A stretch of DNA of 64,000 bases from Betaproteobacteria bacterium (GCA_016708825.1 JADJEZ010000009.1:1-64000); one strand, 5' to 3'; shown: positions 6,988 through 18,210, counted from the first letter of the stretch. Notes: generated by a model from the letters alone, not told the origin. Numbers and translations are program-made.

Positions 6988-7467
6988 TCAGGCGGGGATG
7001 AACTTCAGCGCGAGGCCGTTGTTGCAGTAGCGCTTGCCCGAAGGGGGGGGACCGTCGTCGAAGACGTGCCCCTGGTGGCCGCCGCAGCGGATGCAGTGGT
7101 ACTCGGTGCGCGGCAGGATCTGCTTGAAATCGGTCTTGGTGCCCAGGCGGCCGGGAATGAAGGCGAAGAAGCTCGGCCAGCCCGTTCCGCTGTCGTACTT
7201 CATGTCGGAGCGGAAGAGCGGCAGGTCGCAGCCCGCGCACGCGAACGTGCCGCTGCGCTTCTCGCGGTCCAGCGGGCTCGATCCCGCCCGCTCCGTTCCC
7301 TCCTGCCTGAGGATCGCGTACTGCTCCGGCGTGAGGCGCTTCATCCACTCCTCGGGCTTCAGGACCAGCTTTTCGATCTTCTCGGGCTTTGCGGGGCTGG
7401 CCGCGCCGGCGCTGCGGTGCAGCGCGAAGAGGCCGGCGAGCGTGGCGGTGAACTGGCGACGATTCAT
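6988..7467 (-). CDS. msrB: Peptide-methionine (R)-S-oxide reductase, Tat-exported
   Basis: 159-residue MsrB that reduces methionine-R-sulfoxide in proteins. Two zinc CxxC pairs are present (C77/C80 in CAGC; C125/C128 in CIRC), with GTGWPSFF around W97, H131/H134, and the catalytic Cys C148 in KRYCNN. The N-terminus MNRRQFTATLAGLFAL looks like a twin-arginine signal (RRQF plus hydrophobic stretch), so this copy probably repairs oxidised periplasmic proteins. Strong Shine-Dalgarno-like GGGGAAAAG precedes the ATG at 7467. It stands alone between non-coding stretches. Confidence 0.95.
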   Translation of the reverse strand: MNRRQFTATLAGLFALHRSAGAASPAKPEKIEKLVLKPEEWMKRLTPEQYAILRQEGTERAGSSPLDREKRSGTFACAGCDLPLFRSDMKYDSGTGWPSFFAFIPGRLGTKTDFKQILPRTEYHCIRCGGHQGHVFDDGPPPSGKRYCNNGLALKFIPA

Positions 7468-7743
7468 GAGCTTTTCCCCGGAGGATGGGCCGCGGCGCCG
7501 TACGGTCCGGCGCCTTGATGCCCGGGCCATGAAGGCATGGACAAGGGCGGGGCAGGAGTTTCGCGCGTTCGCGCTGGGCCGCAAGAGGGCAGCGGAACAG
7601 GCACGTGATGTCGGCCACGAATGCGGGCGTTTCCCAGGCGAGGGGCGGAAGGCCGGGCGCGTGGCGGCGCGCCCGCATCGCCGCAGTCGTAATCGCGGAA
7701 GCGAGGCCCTTTCGCCGGGGATCTGCGATTCCCCACGAGCCGT
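7468..7743. other. Intergenic region upstream of msrB
   Basis: About 280 bp between msrB and the tldD end. Open frames here lack start context, family resemblance and codon bias; I see no promoter I would defend and no repeat. Confidence 0.4.
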
Positions 7744-7896
7744 TCAGGGCCATCGGGAGCGGCCGAAGAGCGGTGCGGCGCGGGCGGCGAGCCGGCAGGC
7801 GCGCAGCGCCGCGCTGGGCGTGCCGCCGCCCGGGGAGCGCTTCGCGGCGAGCGGTGCCTCGCACAGCGGGCAGGGCGACCCGGGGCCGAAGCTCAC
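7744..7896 (-). CDS. Possible small Cys-containing protein coupled to tldD
   Basis: A 50-codon ORF whose GTG start overlaps the tldD stop (GTGA), the same coupling used by several real gene pairs in this window. It begins SFGPGSPCPLCEAPLAAKRS, with one CxxC pair, and a third Cys later (RACRLAAR). It could be a truncated zinc-ribbon peptide or a chance ORF in GC-rich DNA. No family recognised. Confidence 0.25.
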   Translation of the reverse strand: MSFGPGSPCPLCEAPLAAKRSPGGGTPSAALRACRLAARAAPLFGRSRWP

Positions 7897-9341
7897 CCCG
7901 TCCCGCCCACGGTGAGCCCCTCGATGCGGATCGTGGGCTGGCCCACGCCCACCGGCACGCTCTGGCCTTCCTTGCCGCAGGTGCCGATGCCCGGGTCGAG
8001 CGCCATGTCGTTGCCGATCATCGAGATGCGGGTGAGCGCGTCGGGGCCGTTGCCGATCAGGGTCGCGCCCTTGACCGGGTAGGCGAGCCTGCCGTTCTCG
8101 ATCCACCAGGCCTCGGCGGCTGAGAAGACGAACTTGCCGCTGGTGATGTCCACCTCGCCGCCGCCGAAGTTGACCGCGAAGAGCCCGCGCTCCACGGAGG
8201 CGAGGATCTCCGCCGGGTCGCGGTCGCCGCCCGTCATGTAGGTGTTGGTCATGCGCGGCATCGGCATGTGCGCGTAGCTCTCGCGCCGGCCGTTGCCGGT
8301 CGGGGCCACGCCCATCAGCCTCGCGTTCAGGCGGTCCTGCAGGTAGCCGCGCAGGATGCCGTCCTCGATCAGCACGTTGCGCGCCGTGGGCTCGCCCTCG
8401 TCATCGATGGAAAGCGAGCCGCGCCGGTCGGTGATCGTGCCGTCGTCGACGACGGTCACGCCCTTCGCGCACACCTGCTCGCCGATGCGGTTCGAGAACG
8501 CCGAGGTGCCCTTGCGGTTGAAGTCGCCCTCGAGCCCGTGGCCGATCGCCTCGTGCAGGAGGATGCCCGGCCAGCCCGGCCCCAGCACGACCGTCATGGG
8601 CCCCGCCGGCGCCGGCCGCGCCTCGAGGTTCACCAGCGCCTGCTTGACCGCCGCGGCCGCCATGCCGTCCAGGCGCTCGTCGGTGAAGTGGGCGTAGCCG
8701 AAGCGCCCGCCGCCGCCGCAGTATCCCTGCTCGCGCCGGCCGTCCTGCTCGACGATCACGGTGACGGAGAGATTCACCAGCGGACGCACATCCGCGGCGC
8801 GCACGCCGTCGGCGCGCGCCACGAGCACCACTTCGTACTCCCCCGAGAGCCGGCCGATCACCTGCTTCACGCGCGGGTCGGCGGCGCGGGCGCGCTGCTC
8901 CAGCCGCTCCAGCAGGCGCACCTTCTCCGCGTCGCCCAGTGCGGAGACCGGGTCCACGGGGGCGTACAGCGCGGCGCCGGTGCGCACGCTCGGCACCGCC
9001 GCCGCCGCGTCGCCGCCCTGCGCGGCGATGGCGCGCGTGATCTTCGCCGCGGCCTCCAGGGACTCGGGCGAGATGTCGTCGGCGTAGGCGAAGGCGGTCT
9101 TTTCCCCGCAGAGCACGCGCACGCCCACTCCCTGGTCGATGGAAAAGCTGCCGCTCTTCACCTGGCCCTCCTCGAGCATCCAGCTCTCGGAGCGCGCGTG
9201 CTGGAAGTAGAGATCGGCATCGTCGCAGCGGTGGGCGCGCACCAGCGCGAAGACGCGCTCGAGCGCGGCCTCGTCGACCCCGAAAGGCGCCAGCAGCGCC
9301 GCTCTCGCGAGGTCCAGGGCCGTGGGTTCGTTCTTCGTCAT
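7893..9341 (-). CDS. tldD: Metalloprotease TldD
   Basis: 482-residue TldD, which forms with TldE/PmbA a zinc protease that cleaves peptides threaded into its chamber (microcin maturation, antitoxin CcdA turnover in E. coli). The metal motif HEAIGH is at 263-268 followed by GLEGDF, and the C-terminal domain carries RRGSLSIDDEG, YMTGGDRDPAEI and GKEGQSVPVGVGQPT. Full family length. The ATG overlaps the stop of the nitrilase gene upstream (ATGA), and yhdP - nitrilase - tldD is a familiar proteobacterial order. TldE/PmbA is not in the window. Confidence 0.97.
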   Translation of the reverse strand: MTKNEPTALDLARAALLAPFGVDEAALERVFALVRAHRCDDADLYFQHARSESWMLEEGQVKSGSFSIDQGVGVRVLCGEKTAFAYADDISPESLEAAAKITRAIAAQGGDAAAAVPSVRTGAALYAPVDPVSALGDAEKVRLLERLEQRARAADPRVKQVIGRLSGEYEVVLVARADGVRAADVRPLVNLSVTVIVEQDGRREQGYCGGGGRFGYAHFTDERLDGMAAAAVKQALVNLEARPAPAGPMTVVLGPGWPGILLHEAIGHGLEGDFNRKGTSAFSNRIGEQVCAKGVTVVDDGTITDRRGSLSIDDEGEPTARNVLIEDGILRGYLQDRLNARLMGVAPTGNGRRESYAHMPMPRMTNTYMTGGDRDPAEILASVERGLFAVNFGGGEVDITSGKFVFSAAEAWWIENGRLAYPVKGATLIGNGPDALTRISMIGNDMALDPGIGTCGKEGQSVPVGVGQPTIRIEGLTVGGTG

Positions 9342-10222
9342 GTCAGGGGTTCCGAGCGGTGCGGTGGCTTGTGCCGCAGCGCCGGAAGGCTGCGACGGAT
9401 CTTCGCCTGGTAGGTGGGATTGACGCCGGCCACCACGACTCCGGAGCCGCGCGGCAGGCGGTCGAGCACGACGCCCCACGGGTCGACGATCATGGTGTTG
9501 CCGTGGGTCTCGCGGCCGTTCACGTGGTAGCCGCCCTGGGCGGGGGCCACCACGTAGCACTGGTTCTCGATCGCGCGCGCGCGGATGAGCACGTCCCAGT
9601 GCGCCTTGCCCGTGGTCTCCGTGAACGCCGAGGGCACGAAGAGGAAGTCGACCTCCCCCATCGCCCGGTAGAGCTCGGGAAAGCGCAGGTCGTAGCACAC
9701 CGATATCCCGAGTCTTCCATAGGGCGACTCGACCGTCACCACGGCGGCGCCGGCCTCGATCGTGCGCTCCTCCGTGTACTTCTCCTGCCCCATCTCGAAG
9801 CCGAAGAGGTGGATCTTGTCGTAGCGGGCGACGCGGCGGCCGTCGCCGTCGTAGACGAGGCAGGCATTGCGGACCTTGTCCGGGACGCTCGCCTCCAGCG
9901 GCACGGAGCCGCCGACGATCCACACCTGGTGGCGCTTCGCTTGCGCGGCGAGGAAGTCCTGGATCGGGCCCTCCCCGTCCTTTTCCCGCAGCGCGACCTT
10001 GTCGGTGTCCTTCATGCCCATGACGCAGAAGTATTCCGGCAGCGCGATGATGCGCGCGCCCGTCGCCGCGGCGAGCTCTATCAGGCGCGAGGCCTCCTGC
10101 AGGTTCGCCTGCACCTGCGGCCCGGAGGCCATCTGCACCGCGGCCACGCGAAACATGCTCTGCGTGGTGACGAGCGTCTCCCGCAATGCTTCGGGCGTGG
10201 TCGAGTTCTTCGTGATGATCAT
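9338..10222 (-). CDS. Carbon-nitrogen hydrolase (nitrilase superfamily)
   Basis: Nitrilase-superfamily amidase, 294 residues from ATG 10222. The catalytic triad is visible: E63 (ALPEYF), K136 (YDKIHLF) and C176 (ISVCYDLRFPE). The pattern resembles the Nit1/Nit2 group, which includes deaminated-glutathione amidase, so metabolite repair is the best guess. The start at 10222 overlaps the yhdP stop (ATGA); homologues usually begin at the internal MFRVAAVQMAS (ATG near 10156), so the first 22 residues may be untranslated. It sits between yhdP and tldD, all coupled by 4-nt overlaps. Confidence 0.92.
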   Translation of the reverse strand: MIITKNSTTPEALRETLVTTQSMFRVAAVQMASGPQVQANLQEASRLIELAAATGARIIALPEYFCVMGMKDTDKVALREKDGEGPIQDFLAAQAKRHQVWIVGGSVPLEASVPDKVRNACLVYDGDGRRVARYDKIHLFGFEMGQEKYTEERTIEAGAAVVTVESPYGRLGISVCYDLRFPELYRAMGEVDFLFVPSAFTETTGKAHWDVLIRARAIENQCYVVAPAQGGYHVNGRETHGNTMIVDPWGVVLDRLPRGSGVVVAGVNPTYQAKIRRSLPALRHKPPHRSEPLT

Positions 10223-13200
10223 CGTGGGCGGGGCGGCGGCGCGGCCGCCTCCTTCGGTGGCGGGGCAGCGCCCAGGCGCGTGACGGCCGGATTATCCCAC
10301 GACCCCGTGACGAGGTACTCGTACGACACCACCTTGCCCAGGGGATTCTGGAGCAGCTTCTGCAGCAGGAGCGTGGTGAGCCCCATCACCGGCGTGCCGA
10401 GCACCGTCGCCGCGATGGCCACGCTCTCGCCCACTTCCGGCACCACCTTCAGCGTGAGGTTCTGGGTCTCCATCGGCAGCGAGACTTCGCCTCCCATGGT
10501 GACGAAGGCCGACGGCCCGGCGATCTCGAAGTCCCGGGTGAGCAGGATGCCGCGCGCGAGCTTCGCCTCGCCCGCGATGCGGTCGAAGGCGAAGCCCTCG
10601 CTGAAGATGTCGCGGAAGTCGAAGGTCACGCGCCGCGGGATCGACTGCAGCGAGAGGAGCCCGAGGAGCTTGCCCGCCCCCGGCTCGATGCGCGCGAACT
10701 GGCCCTTCGAGGCCTGCACCGCGAAGCGCCCCGAGAGCACGCGCGGTGAGAACTCGTACGGATATCCCGGCCAGACGAGCTGGCCCTCGAGCTTCGCCTG
10801 GCCGCGGTTCACGAACTCGCCGAACCCGAACTGCCCGAGAAGCGCGTGCAGGTTCGTCGTCTCGAGCTTCAGGTTCAGCTGCGTGAGCGGCCCCGTCGCC
10901 GTGCGCCGCCAGACGCCGCTCGAATCGAAGCGCGCGTGGTCGTTCGCGATGTTGAGGCGCTCGATCCGCCAGTCGCGGCCGTCGGGCGTGGCGACCAGTT
11001 CCAGCCGGCCCAGCCAGCGGTCGTGGAAGTCGAAGCGCTCGGCCACGATGTCGAGGGCCGGCAGGTCGTCCTGTACCGCGGGAGGCGCCGGCTCCGGGCC
11101 CGCCTCCCCGGAAGTGCCCGCGGAAAGCGAGAACCGCGTGAGCCGCGCCGCGACGCGACCCTTGCCCCGGGAATCGAACGTGATCTCGCCGGCCACCGCG
11201 GGGCCCGTGAGCGTGCCGCGCCACTCGCCGGCGGCGCGCGCGAGGCGGGCCGAGAGCTGCGTGAAATCGCGCCCCGCGTAGTGCAGCGAGCCGAAGTTCA
11301 GGTCGAGCCCGCGCAGTTCGAGCGCCGCCTCGGCTTCGGAGGCCGGCGCCGCCGCCGGTGCGGCCACGGCTTCCCGCCAGGCGTCGAGATCGAACCGCGC
11401 GAGGTTTCCGTAGAGCCACAGGCCCTCGCGCACCGGCTCTCCGGATACCGGCGCGCCGAACTTGATCGCCGCGTTCCAGCGCCCGGCATCGTCGTCCCGG
11501 CCGCGGCCGATGCGCGCGTGATGCGCGCGTGCACGCCGCCCTCGAGGGCCGCCACCGTTTCCTCGTCGATCGCGCCCAGCCGGCGGATGGTCACGGCGAG
11601 AGCGCGCGCCTCGTCGGCACGCTTGGCGAACGGCTCCGGAAGCCCGATGGCGAGCCCCTTCAGGGCGGATTCGACGCGAAGCTCCGGTCCCTCCGGCACC
11701 GGATGCCACGCGCGCTCCACTCGGTCGGCCCCCGCCATGCGCCGCGCGAACCCCGAGGGGATGAAGGCGCCCAGGGTGCGGGCATCCATGCTTCCGTCGA
11801 GCTGGGTGAGCACCGCGCCATCGGGTTGCGAGGAAAGGCGAAGCGTGGACGGCTGGCCGAACAGCGTCCCGGTGAGCGCCGGCGCGCGCACGTGCTTCTC
11901 GGTGAAGGCGAGCGTGCCGCGGATGCCGGTCACGGACGAGGCTGCGGCCGACGCTCGCCGTGGCGCCGGCGAAGGCGTACTCGCCGGCCAGGCGCAACGG
12001 ATCCCGCCCCAGAGCGGCCAGTCGAGCCTGAGCTTCAGCCGCGCCGGCCCTCGATCGCGACGGCACGCGTGAAGGCGCCGGGCCCGTCGACGAGCGGCGT
12101 CTCGCGCAGGAACCGCACGCTGTCGCGGCCGGTCGTATCGATGTCGCCCTCGATCGCGAGGACCGCGGCGTCGGCGCCCAGGTCGGCGACGACGGCGCTC
12201 GCGCTGCGCGCCCGGCTCGCGTAGATGTACGCCTCCTGTGCGCGGATCTCCATGCGCGCGTTCTCGAAGCGGATCGCGCCCTTCACCCGGTCCACCGAAG
12301 GCCATGCCGGGTGGTACCGGAGCCGGCCGCGGTCGATGGCCGCCTCGACGAAGAAGCGCCCCTGGCTCGCGTCGCGGAACGGAAAGTGCCAGAGGTCCCC
12401 CTTCAACTCGAACCGCCCGTCGCTCACCTCGCCCGCGAGCACGGCGGCGGCAAGCCAGTCGCGTGTCCCGGCGATGCCGTTCGGGAGATACCCGGCCACC
12501 GCGGCGGCGCGCGCGCGCTCCACGCGGCCCGAGAGATCGACCCAGCCCGGGGACTGCCCGGGCTGTCGGGCAGCGTGCCAGGTCCCGGCCACGCTCACCT
12601 CCGCGTCCGCGTTGGACATGCGCGCGTGGTCGATGCGGACCTCGATGGCCTTGCCTTCGCGCTTCCACGCCGCGCGGGCCTCGAGCGACTCGAAGGCGAG
12701 CGGCGCGGCGGAAGAGCCCGGGCGCCGAAGGTCGCCGCGCGAGGCGAGGCGCAGCGGTGCCGCCCCGCTCGTCGCCCTCGAGGCGCCGGTGAGGCCCGGT
12801 GGCGCCCGGGATGCCGTCGACCGCGTTCACGGCGAGGTCCTCGAACTGCGCCTTCACCGGAAAGCGCTGGCCTTCGCCGGCGACTCGCCCGTCCAGACGA
12901 GCGTCGAGTCGAGCAGGCGCCCGCGCGGCGCGAAGCGCTGGGCCTGCGCCTTGGCCTCGCGCGGCACCGGCAGGTAGTCGAGGAGCGCGGCGGCGATCTT
13001 GAGGTCGATGCCGTTGGCGCGCACCGCCCCGCGCGCGGCGCGCCTGTCCTGCGCCAAGGCGAGCGAGAAGCCGCCGCGCGGCCGGCAAGCCCGTCGCGGT
13101 GCGGAAGCGCAGCCCTGCGCGCCCGCGGCGTAGCCGCCTTCCTGCAGGCGATAGTAGGCGCGCCCGGCGAGGGTCTCGAGATCCAGGGGAAGCGCATCGG

Positions 13201-14142
13201 CGGCAAGCTGGGCGCGCACGCCGCGCAGGTTCAGGTCCGCGGAGACCTCGCGGACCCGCCCGGGCTCGAAATCGACCCAGGCGCGAATGGCGCCCTCGGC
13301 GGTCCGCAGCGCTTCGGGCACGGGCAGGTGGAGCGCAAGCGCGCGACGTCGGCGCGGCCGGTCTCGGCGTAGATGGTCCCGGCGCCTGCCACGCCTCGCC
13401 GGCTGCGCGATGGCGCAGGTCGGCGCGCAGGTCGATCCGGTCGGCGATGGCCGGGGGCGGCGTGGCATTGATGGCCACCAGGTGGCGGCGCCCGACCTTG
13501 CGCATCGCGATCTCGACCCGGCGCAACTGCACGGGCGGCGCGCCGCCGAACTCGTCCTCCCACCGGAGCGTCGCGTCGTGGATGGCGAGGCGCGGCTGGG
13601 CGAGCAGCCAGGCGGCGAAGCGCCGTCCTTCGCCGGGCTCGGGTGCGCTGAGCGGCTTGTCGGCGAGGTAGATGAGCCCGTCGGCGCCGCGGCGCAGGCT
13701 CGATGGCCGGGCGGTAGAGGTCGACGTCGTGGAAGCGCAACTCGCCGGCGAGCAGCGTCCACCACGACAGGGCGATTTCCGCGCGGTCGAGCGCGAAGAC
13801 CGGCACGCCGCTCCGGTCGGCCACCCGCATGCCGGTCAGGCCCAGGATGGGCCGCAGTCCCTGCCAGCCGGCGTCGACATCCGCGAGGCTCACCGCCATC
13901 CCCGAGGCGCGCGAGACGGACGCGGCAATGTCGTCGCGAAAGCGCTCGATCTGCGGGAAGACCGCGTAGCGCAGGGCGATGACCGCGACGAGGAACACGG
14001 CGAGCGCCACGCCGGCGAGGGCCGCGGCGACGCGCAGGACGGTGCGGGAAAGGGCCTGATGCTGTCCTCGGTGGCGGATCGCCGGCGCGGGGCGGTGGCG
14101 ATGTCGGGCGGGGATTCGCGCTATTGTAGCGGCTGGGGCCAC
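10219..14142 (-). pseudogene. yhdP: YhdP family AsmA-like membrane protein, multiply frameshifted
   Basis: Very large AsmA-like protein (about 1,300 codons) of the family thought to move phospholipid between inner and outer membranes. The N-terminal membrane anchor (AGVALAVFLVAVIALRYAVF) is followed by FPQIERFRDDIAASVSRASG, and the C-terminus has the family segment ESVAIAATVLGTPVMGLTTL and ends QNPLGKVVSYEYLVTGSWDNP. Between these the conserved sequence hops frame about eleven times (near 13700, 13400, 13340, 13120, 13080, 12870, 12770, 12040, 12000, 11945 and 11515). No frame contains long runs of substitutions, so sequence error seems likelier than decay. The start is uncertain: GTG 14142 is the furthest in-frame candidate, but a TACAAT -10 at 14127-14122 suggests a later start. 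Confidence 0.8.
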
Positions 14143-14155
14143 GGCCCCCCTCGTG

Positions 14156-16841
14156 ATGACCGACCGCATTTCCCCCGAAACGACACCGGCCGCCCTCGAG
14201 CGGACCTTGCGCCTCTCGCCGTTCGCGAGGCGGCTCGCGGCCGCGCGCCCGGCGCTCGGCCGCAGGCCTCGCGGCGGGGCGCCCCGCCCTGTCGCGGGCG
14301 GACCTGCAGGCGCCGTCCGGGGGTCCCGCCGGCGACCCGGCGGGCTCGCGGCGGCCCTGCGCGAGCTGCGCGCCCGCGCCATGCTCACCCTCGTCCACCG
14401 CGATCTCTCGGGGCGCGGCGAGCCTGGACGAGGTGGTGTCGACGGCAACGGCGCTTGCCGAGATCGCCGTGGGCTCCGCGGTGCGGGCGGCGCACGCCGA
14501 ACAGGCCGAGGTCTACGGCGAACCGGCACGCGACGAGCGGCTCCTCGTCGTGGGCATGGGCAAGCTGGGCGGGGGCGAGCTGAACGTCTCCTCGGACATC
14601 GACCTGGTCTTCCTGCACCGGGCCGAGGGCGACACCGGCGGGCCGAGGGCGCTGTCGCACCACGAGTTCTTCACGCGCGTGGGCAAGCGCGCCATCGCGC
14701 TGATCGCCGACGTGACCGACGCGGGTTTCGTCTTCCGGGTCGACATGCGCCTGCGCCCGTTCGGCGACGCGGGGCCCCTGGTGAGTTCCCTCGCGGCCCT
14801 CGAGAACTACCTGGTGGGCCAGGCGCGCCCGTGGGAACGCTATGCGTGGCTCAAGGGACGCGTGATCAACGGCCCCGGCGAGGAGGTCGACGCGATCGTG
14901 CGTCCCTTCGTCTACCGGCGCTACCTCGACTACGGCCTCCTCGAGTCGCTTCGCGACCTGCACGGCCGCATCCAGGCCGAGGCGAACCGCCGCGGGAGGT
15001 CCGACGACATCAAGGTGGGCGCCGGCGGCATCCGCGAGTGCGAGTTCGCGGTGCAGCTTTTCCAGCTGGTGCGCGGCGGGCGCGACGCGGGGCTGCAGCT
15101 CACCTCCACGCGGGAGGCGCTCGCGGCCGTCGGCGAGCGCGGGCTCGTGCCTCCCGAGCGCGTCGCGGCCCTGCGCCTCGCCTACGCGTTCCTGCGGCGG
15201 CTCGAGCATCGCCTGCAGTACTACGACGACCAGCAGACCCAGGCCCTGCCCGTCGAGCCCGCGCACCGGGCCGCCATCGCGGAGGCCATGGGCTCGGCCG
15301 ACTGGCCGGCCCTGCTGGCCGAGCTGGACCGCCACCGCGACGCGGTGCAGGAGGCGTTCAACGCCCTCTTCGAGCGGCGCACGGCGGGCGGGGCGAGCGC
15401 GCTGCTCGCGCGCCTCACCGACCCGCAACTCTCGCCCGACGAGGAAGGGCTCGAGGAGGACCTGCGCGGCACCGGCCTCGCCGACCCGAGGCCCGTGGCC
15501 GAGCGGCTTGCCGCCTTCGTGCGCTCGCGGCGCTACCGAAGCCTGTCGGGCGCGAGCCGTACCCGGGTCGACCGGCTGCTGCCGGCGGCGATGGAGGCCG
15601 CGGTGCGCGAGGAAACGGGCTCGCAGACCGCCATCCGGCTGCTCGACCTGATCGAGGCCATCGACCGGCGCGAGTCCTATTTCGCGCTTCTCGACGAGTA
15701 CCCGCAGGTGCTCGCGCGGGCCGCGCACCTCGCCGCCCGCAGCCGCTGGGCCGCCCGACTGCTCGCGCGCCACCCGATCCTCCTCGACGAGCTCACGCGC
15801 ACGGCCGCGAGCTTCACCGCCACGGACTGGGCGGAGGAGCGCCGGCACCTGGCCGGGGAGTGCGCGTCGCTCGGCGAGGACACGGAGCGGCTCATGGACC
15901 AGCTGCGCCACTTCAAGCAGCGCCACGTCCTGCGCCTGGCGATCGCCGACCTCGAGGGCGAGCTGCCGGTGATGGCGCTCTCCGACGAGCTCTCGGCGCT
16001 CGCCGACCTGCTCCTGGACGTGGTCCTCGGCTTGGCGGCGCGCGCGATGTTCGGCGGCGACGGGCTCTCGCCTCCCGAGGGCTTCGCGGTCGTGGGCTAC
16101 GGCAAGCTGGGCGGCAAGGAACTGGGCTACGGGTCGGACCTGGACATCGTGTTCCTCTTCGACGAGTCGCGGCGCGCCGACGCCGAGAAGCTCTCCCGCG
16201 TGGCGCAGCGCGTGAACACCTGGCTCACCAGCCACACCTCGGGCGGCGTGCTCTACGAGACGGACCTGCGCCTGCGGCCCGACGGCGCCTCGGGCCTGAT
16301 GGTGAGTTCCTTCCCCGCCTTCCGCGACTACCAGTCGACGCGCGCGTGGACCTGGGAGCACCAGGCGCTCACGCGGGCGCGCTTCTGCGCCGGCGACGCG
16401 CGCCTGGGCGAGCGCTTCGAGGAATTGCGCCGGGAGCTGCTCGCGGCGCCGCGCGACGAGGCGAAGCTGCGCGCGGAGATCCTCGCCATGCGCGAGAAGA
16501 TGCGCGCGGAGGTGAAGGCCGATCCGCGCGACCTGAAGCACGCCGACGGCGGCGTGATCGACCTCGAGTTCGCCGTCCAGGCCCTGGTGCTCGCCGAGTC
16601 CTGCCGCCATCCGCAGCTGCTCGACAACAAGGGCAACCACACGCTGCTCCACCGGGCGGGGGAGCTGGGCATCGTGCCGATGCCCGTGGCCGCGGCCGCG
16701 GCCGACGCCTACCTCGCGCTTCGCGCGCGCACCCATGCCGCATCGCTGAACGACGAGGACAGCGTGCTGCTGGCGGAGGGCGAGCTCGCGGCCGAGCGGG
16801 AAGCGGTGAAGCGGCTGCGCAGGGAAGTCTTCGGCGCCTAG
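14156..16841 (+). CDS. glnE: Bifunctional glutamine synthetase adenylyltransferase/removase, N-terminus frameshifted
   Basis: GlnE adds and removes AMP on glutamine synthetase, tuning it to nitrogen status through PII. Both nucleotidyltransferase domains are intact: GMGKLGGGELNVSSDIDLVF (removase half) and GYGKLGGKELGYGSDLDIVF (transferase half), each with paired Asp. Length of about 895 codons is close to the family norm. From ATG 14156 the first 280 bp change frame three times (near 14265, 14340 and 14410) while homologous sequence (SPFARRLAAARPAL, LAAALRELRARAMLTLVHRD, ASLDEVVSTATALAEIAVG) continues; from 14433 to the stop the frame is clean. Divergent from yhdP, whose upstream region overlaps its start. 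Confidence 0.95.
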
Positions 16842-16854
16842 CGCGGCCGCGGGC

Positions 16855-18153
16855 CTAGCGCCGCTCGAGCAGGTGGTAGACCTGCATGCGGCCCTTGCCC
16901 TTGATGTCGACGTCGTGGGGCGCGTCGAACTTGAAGCGCGAGTGCAGGCGCCGGTAGGTCGTGAGGTCGACCTGGATAGAGCCGGTGAACGCGTCGCCGG
17001 CCATCCGCGAGGCCACGTTCACGGTGTCGCCCCACATGTCGTAGATGAACTTCATCTTGCCGATCACGCCGGCCACCACGGGCCCGGTGCCGATGCCGAT
17101 CCGCAGCTCGATCTTCTCGCCCGAGCGCTGCCGGTACTCGTCCATGCGGCCGAGCATCTCGAGCGCCATCGCCGCCACCGCGTCGGCGTAGTGCACCTGG
17201 GCGCCGGTCTCGACCCCGGCGGCGGCCATGTAGGCGTCCCCGATGGTCTTGATCTTCTCCACGCCGTGGCGCTGCGCGATCTCGTCGAACATCGAGAAGA
17301 CGTCGTTCAGGATCTTCACCGTCTCCACCGGCGAGAGCTCCTCGGTCATCTTCGTGAAGCCCACGATGTCGGCGAACATCACGGTCACGTCGGCGTGGCC
17401 CTGCGCGATATTGGACTCGCCGCGCTTCAGCCTCTCGGCGATCGCCGGGGGCAGCACGTTCAGGAGGAGCTGCTCGCTCCTTTCCTTTTCCACGCGCAGC
17501 TCCTCGTGCTGGAGGTCTACCAGGTGGCGCAGCTTCTGCTTCTCGCTCGCGAAGTACCACAGGAGCGAGTAGATCATCAGCGAGATGGCGGCGAAGTTGA
17601 GCACGAAGAAGACCGCGACGGTCTGCATGTCCACTTTCGCCACCGTGCCGGACAGGAGGAAGTCGAAGACCCCCGCGAGCACCGTCATGAAGAGCCAGGC
17701 GAAGAACCAGGGCAGCGACTGGCGCGTGCCCAGCACCGTCACCGCGCCCACCGGCGCGATGAGGCCCCACAGGCTCACGCCCGAGGCGGTCACGAAGTTG
17801 CCGATGGACCACTGCATCGCGAAGGGCGTGAAGAGGATCAGGCCCAGCTGGATCATCGCGAAGAGCTCGAGCTTTCTCGTGCGCAGGTAGAAGGCGATGG
17901 TGCCCGCCGAGAGCGCCTGGAAGGCGAGCGTGATCGACACCGAGAACTGCTGGCCCATGCTCCAGTAGACCGACAGCCACAGGACGGAGGCGAGCACCAT
18001 CAGGCCCGTGGTGAGCACGAGCATGTCCCCGGAGAGTTTCTCCTCGGGGCTCAGCGACCTGGGGGACATGAAGGAATCCCGGATTTCCGTCGGCGCGCTC
18101 GCGGCACCTGGGGAATCGGCGGGTTCCGTCGAGGGATCGAACTGCTTGCGCAC
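16855..18153 (-). CDS. Membrane-bound class III adenylyl cyclase
   Basis: 432 residues: about six transmembrane helices (roughly 40-215, e.g. LTTGLMVLASVLWLSVYW and FFVLNFAAISLMIYSLLWYF), a signalling helix (EKQKLRHLVDLQHEEL), and a class III cyclase domain (about 240-430). Metal Asp residues lie in MFADIVGFTKMTE and KTIGDAYMAAAG; YDMWGDTVNVASRM follows. The Lys in EKIKTIGD and the Asp in IYDMWGD match adenylyl rather than guanylyl specificity. It should make cAMP in response to a membrane signal. Start GTG 18153 is used; ATG 18069 (MSPRSLSPEE) is an alternative. Convergent with glnE, divergent from ilvE. Confidence 0.92.
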   Translation of the reverse strand: MRKQFDPSTEPADSPGAASAPTEIRDSFMSPRSLSPEEKLSGDMLVLTTGLMVLASVLWLSVYWSMGQQFSVSITLAFQALSAGTIAFYLRTRKLELFAMIQLGLILFTPFAMQWSIGNFVTASGVSLWGLIAPVGAVTVLGTRQSLPWFFAWLFMTVLAGVFDFLLSGTVAKVDMQTVAVFFVLNFAAISLMIYSLLWYFASEKQKLRHLVDLQHEELRVEKERSEQLLLNVLPPAIAERLKRGESNIAQGHADVTVMFADIVGFTKMTEELSPVETVKILNDVFSMFDEIAQRHGVEKIKTIGDAYMAAAGVETGAQVHYADAVAAMALEMLGRMDEYRQRSGEKIELRIGIGTGPVVAGVIGKMKFIYDMWGDTVNVASRMAGDAFTGSIQVDLTTYRRLHSRFKFDAPHDVDIKGKGRMQVYHLLERR

Positions 18154-18210
18154 GGTTCGGCGGAGTCGGTATGGGCGGGGTCCGTTCGATTATGGCATAC
18201 CGGCCCGGTT

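Noticed and set aside
7468..7743. Gene in the gap upstream of msrB
   Set aside because: No frame has start context, family likeness or codon bias.
10219..14142. yhdP as several small separate genes
   Set aside because: The pieces are consecutive parts of one family in order; each break is a frame change.
14385..16736. 783-codon antisense ORF across glnE
   Set aside because: Mirror of a well-conserved gene, with shadow composition and no domain.
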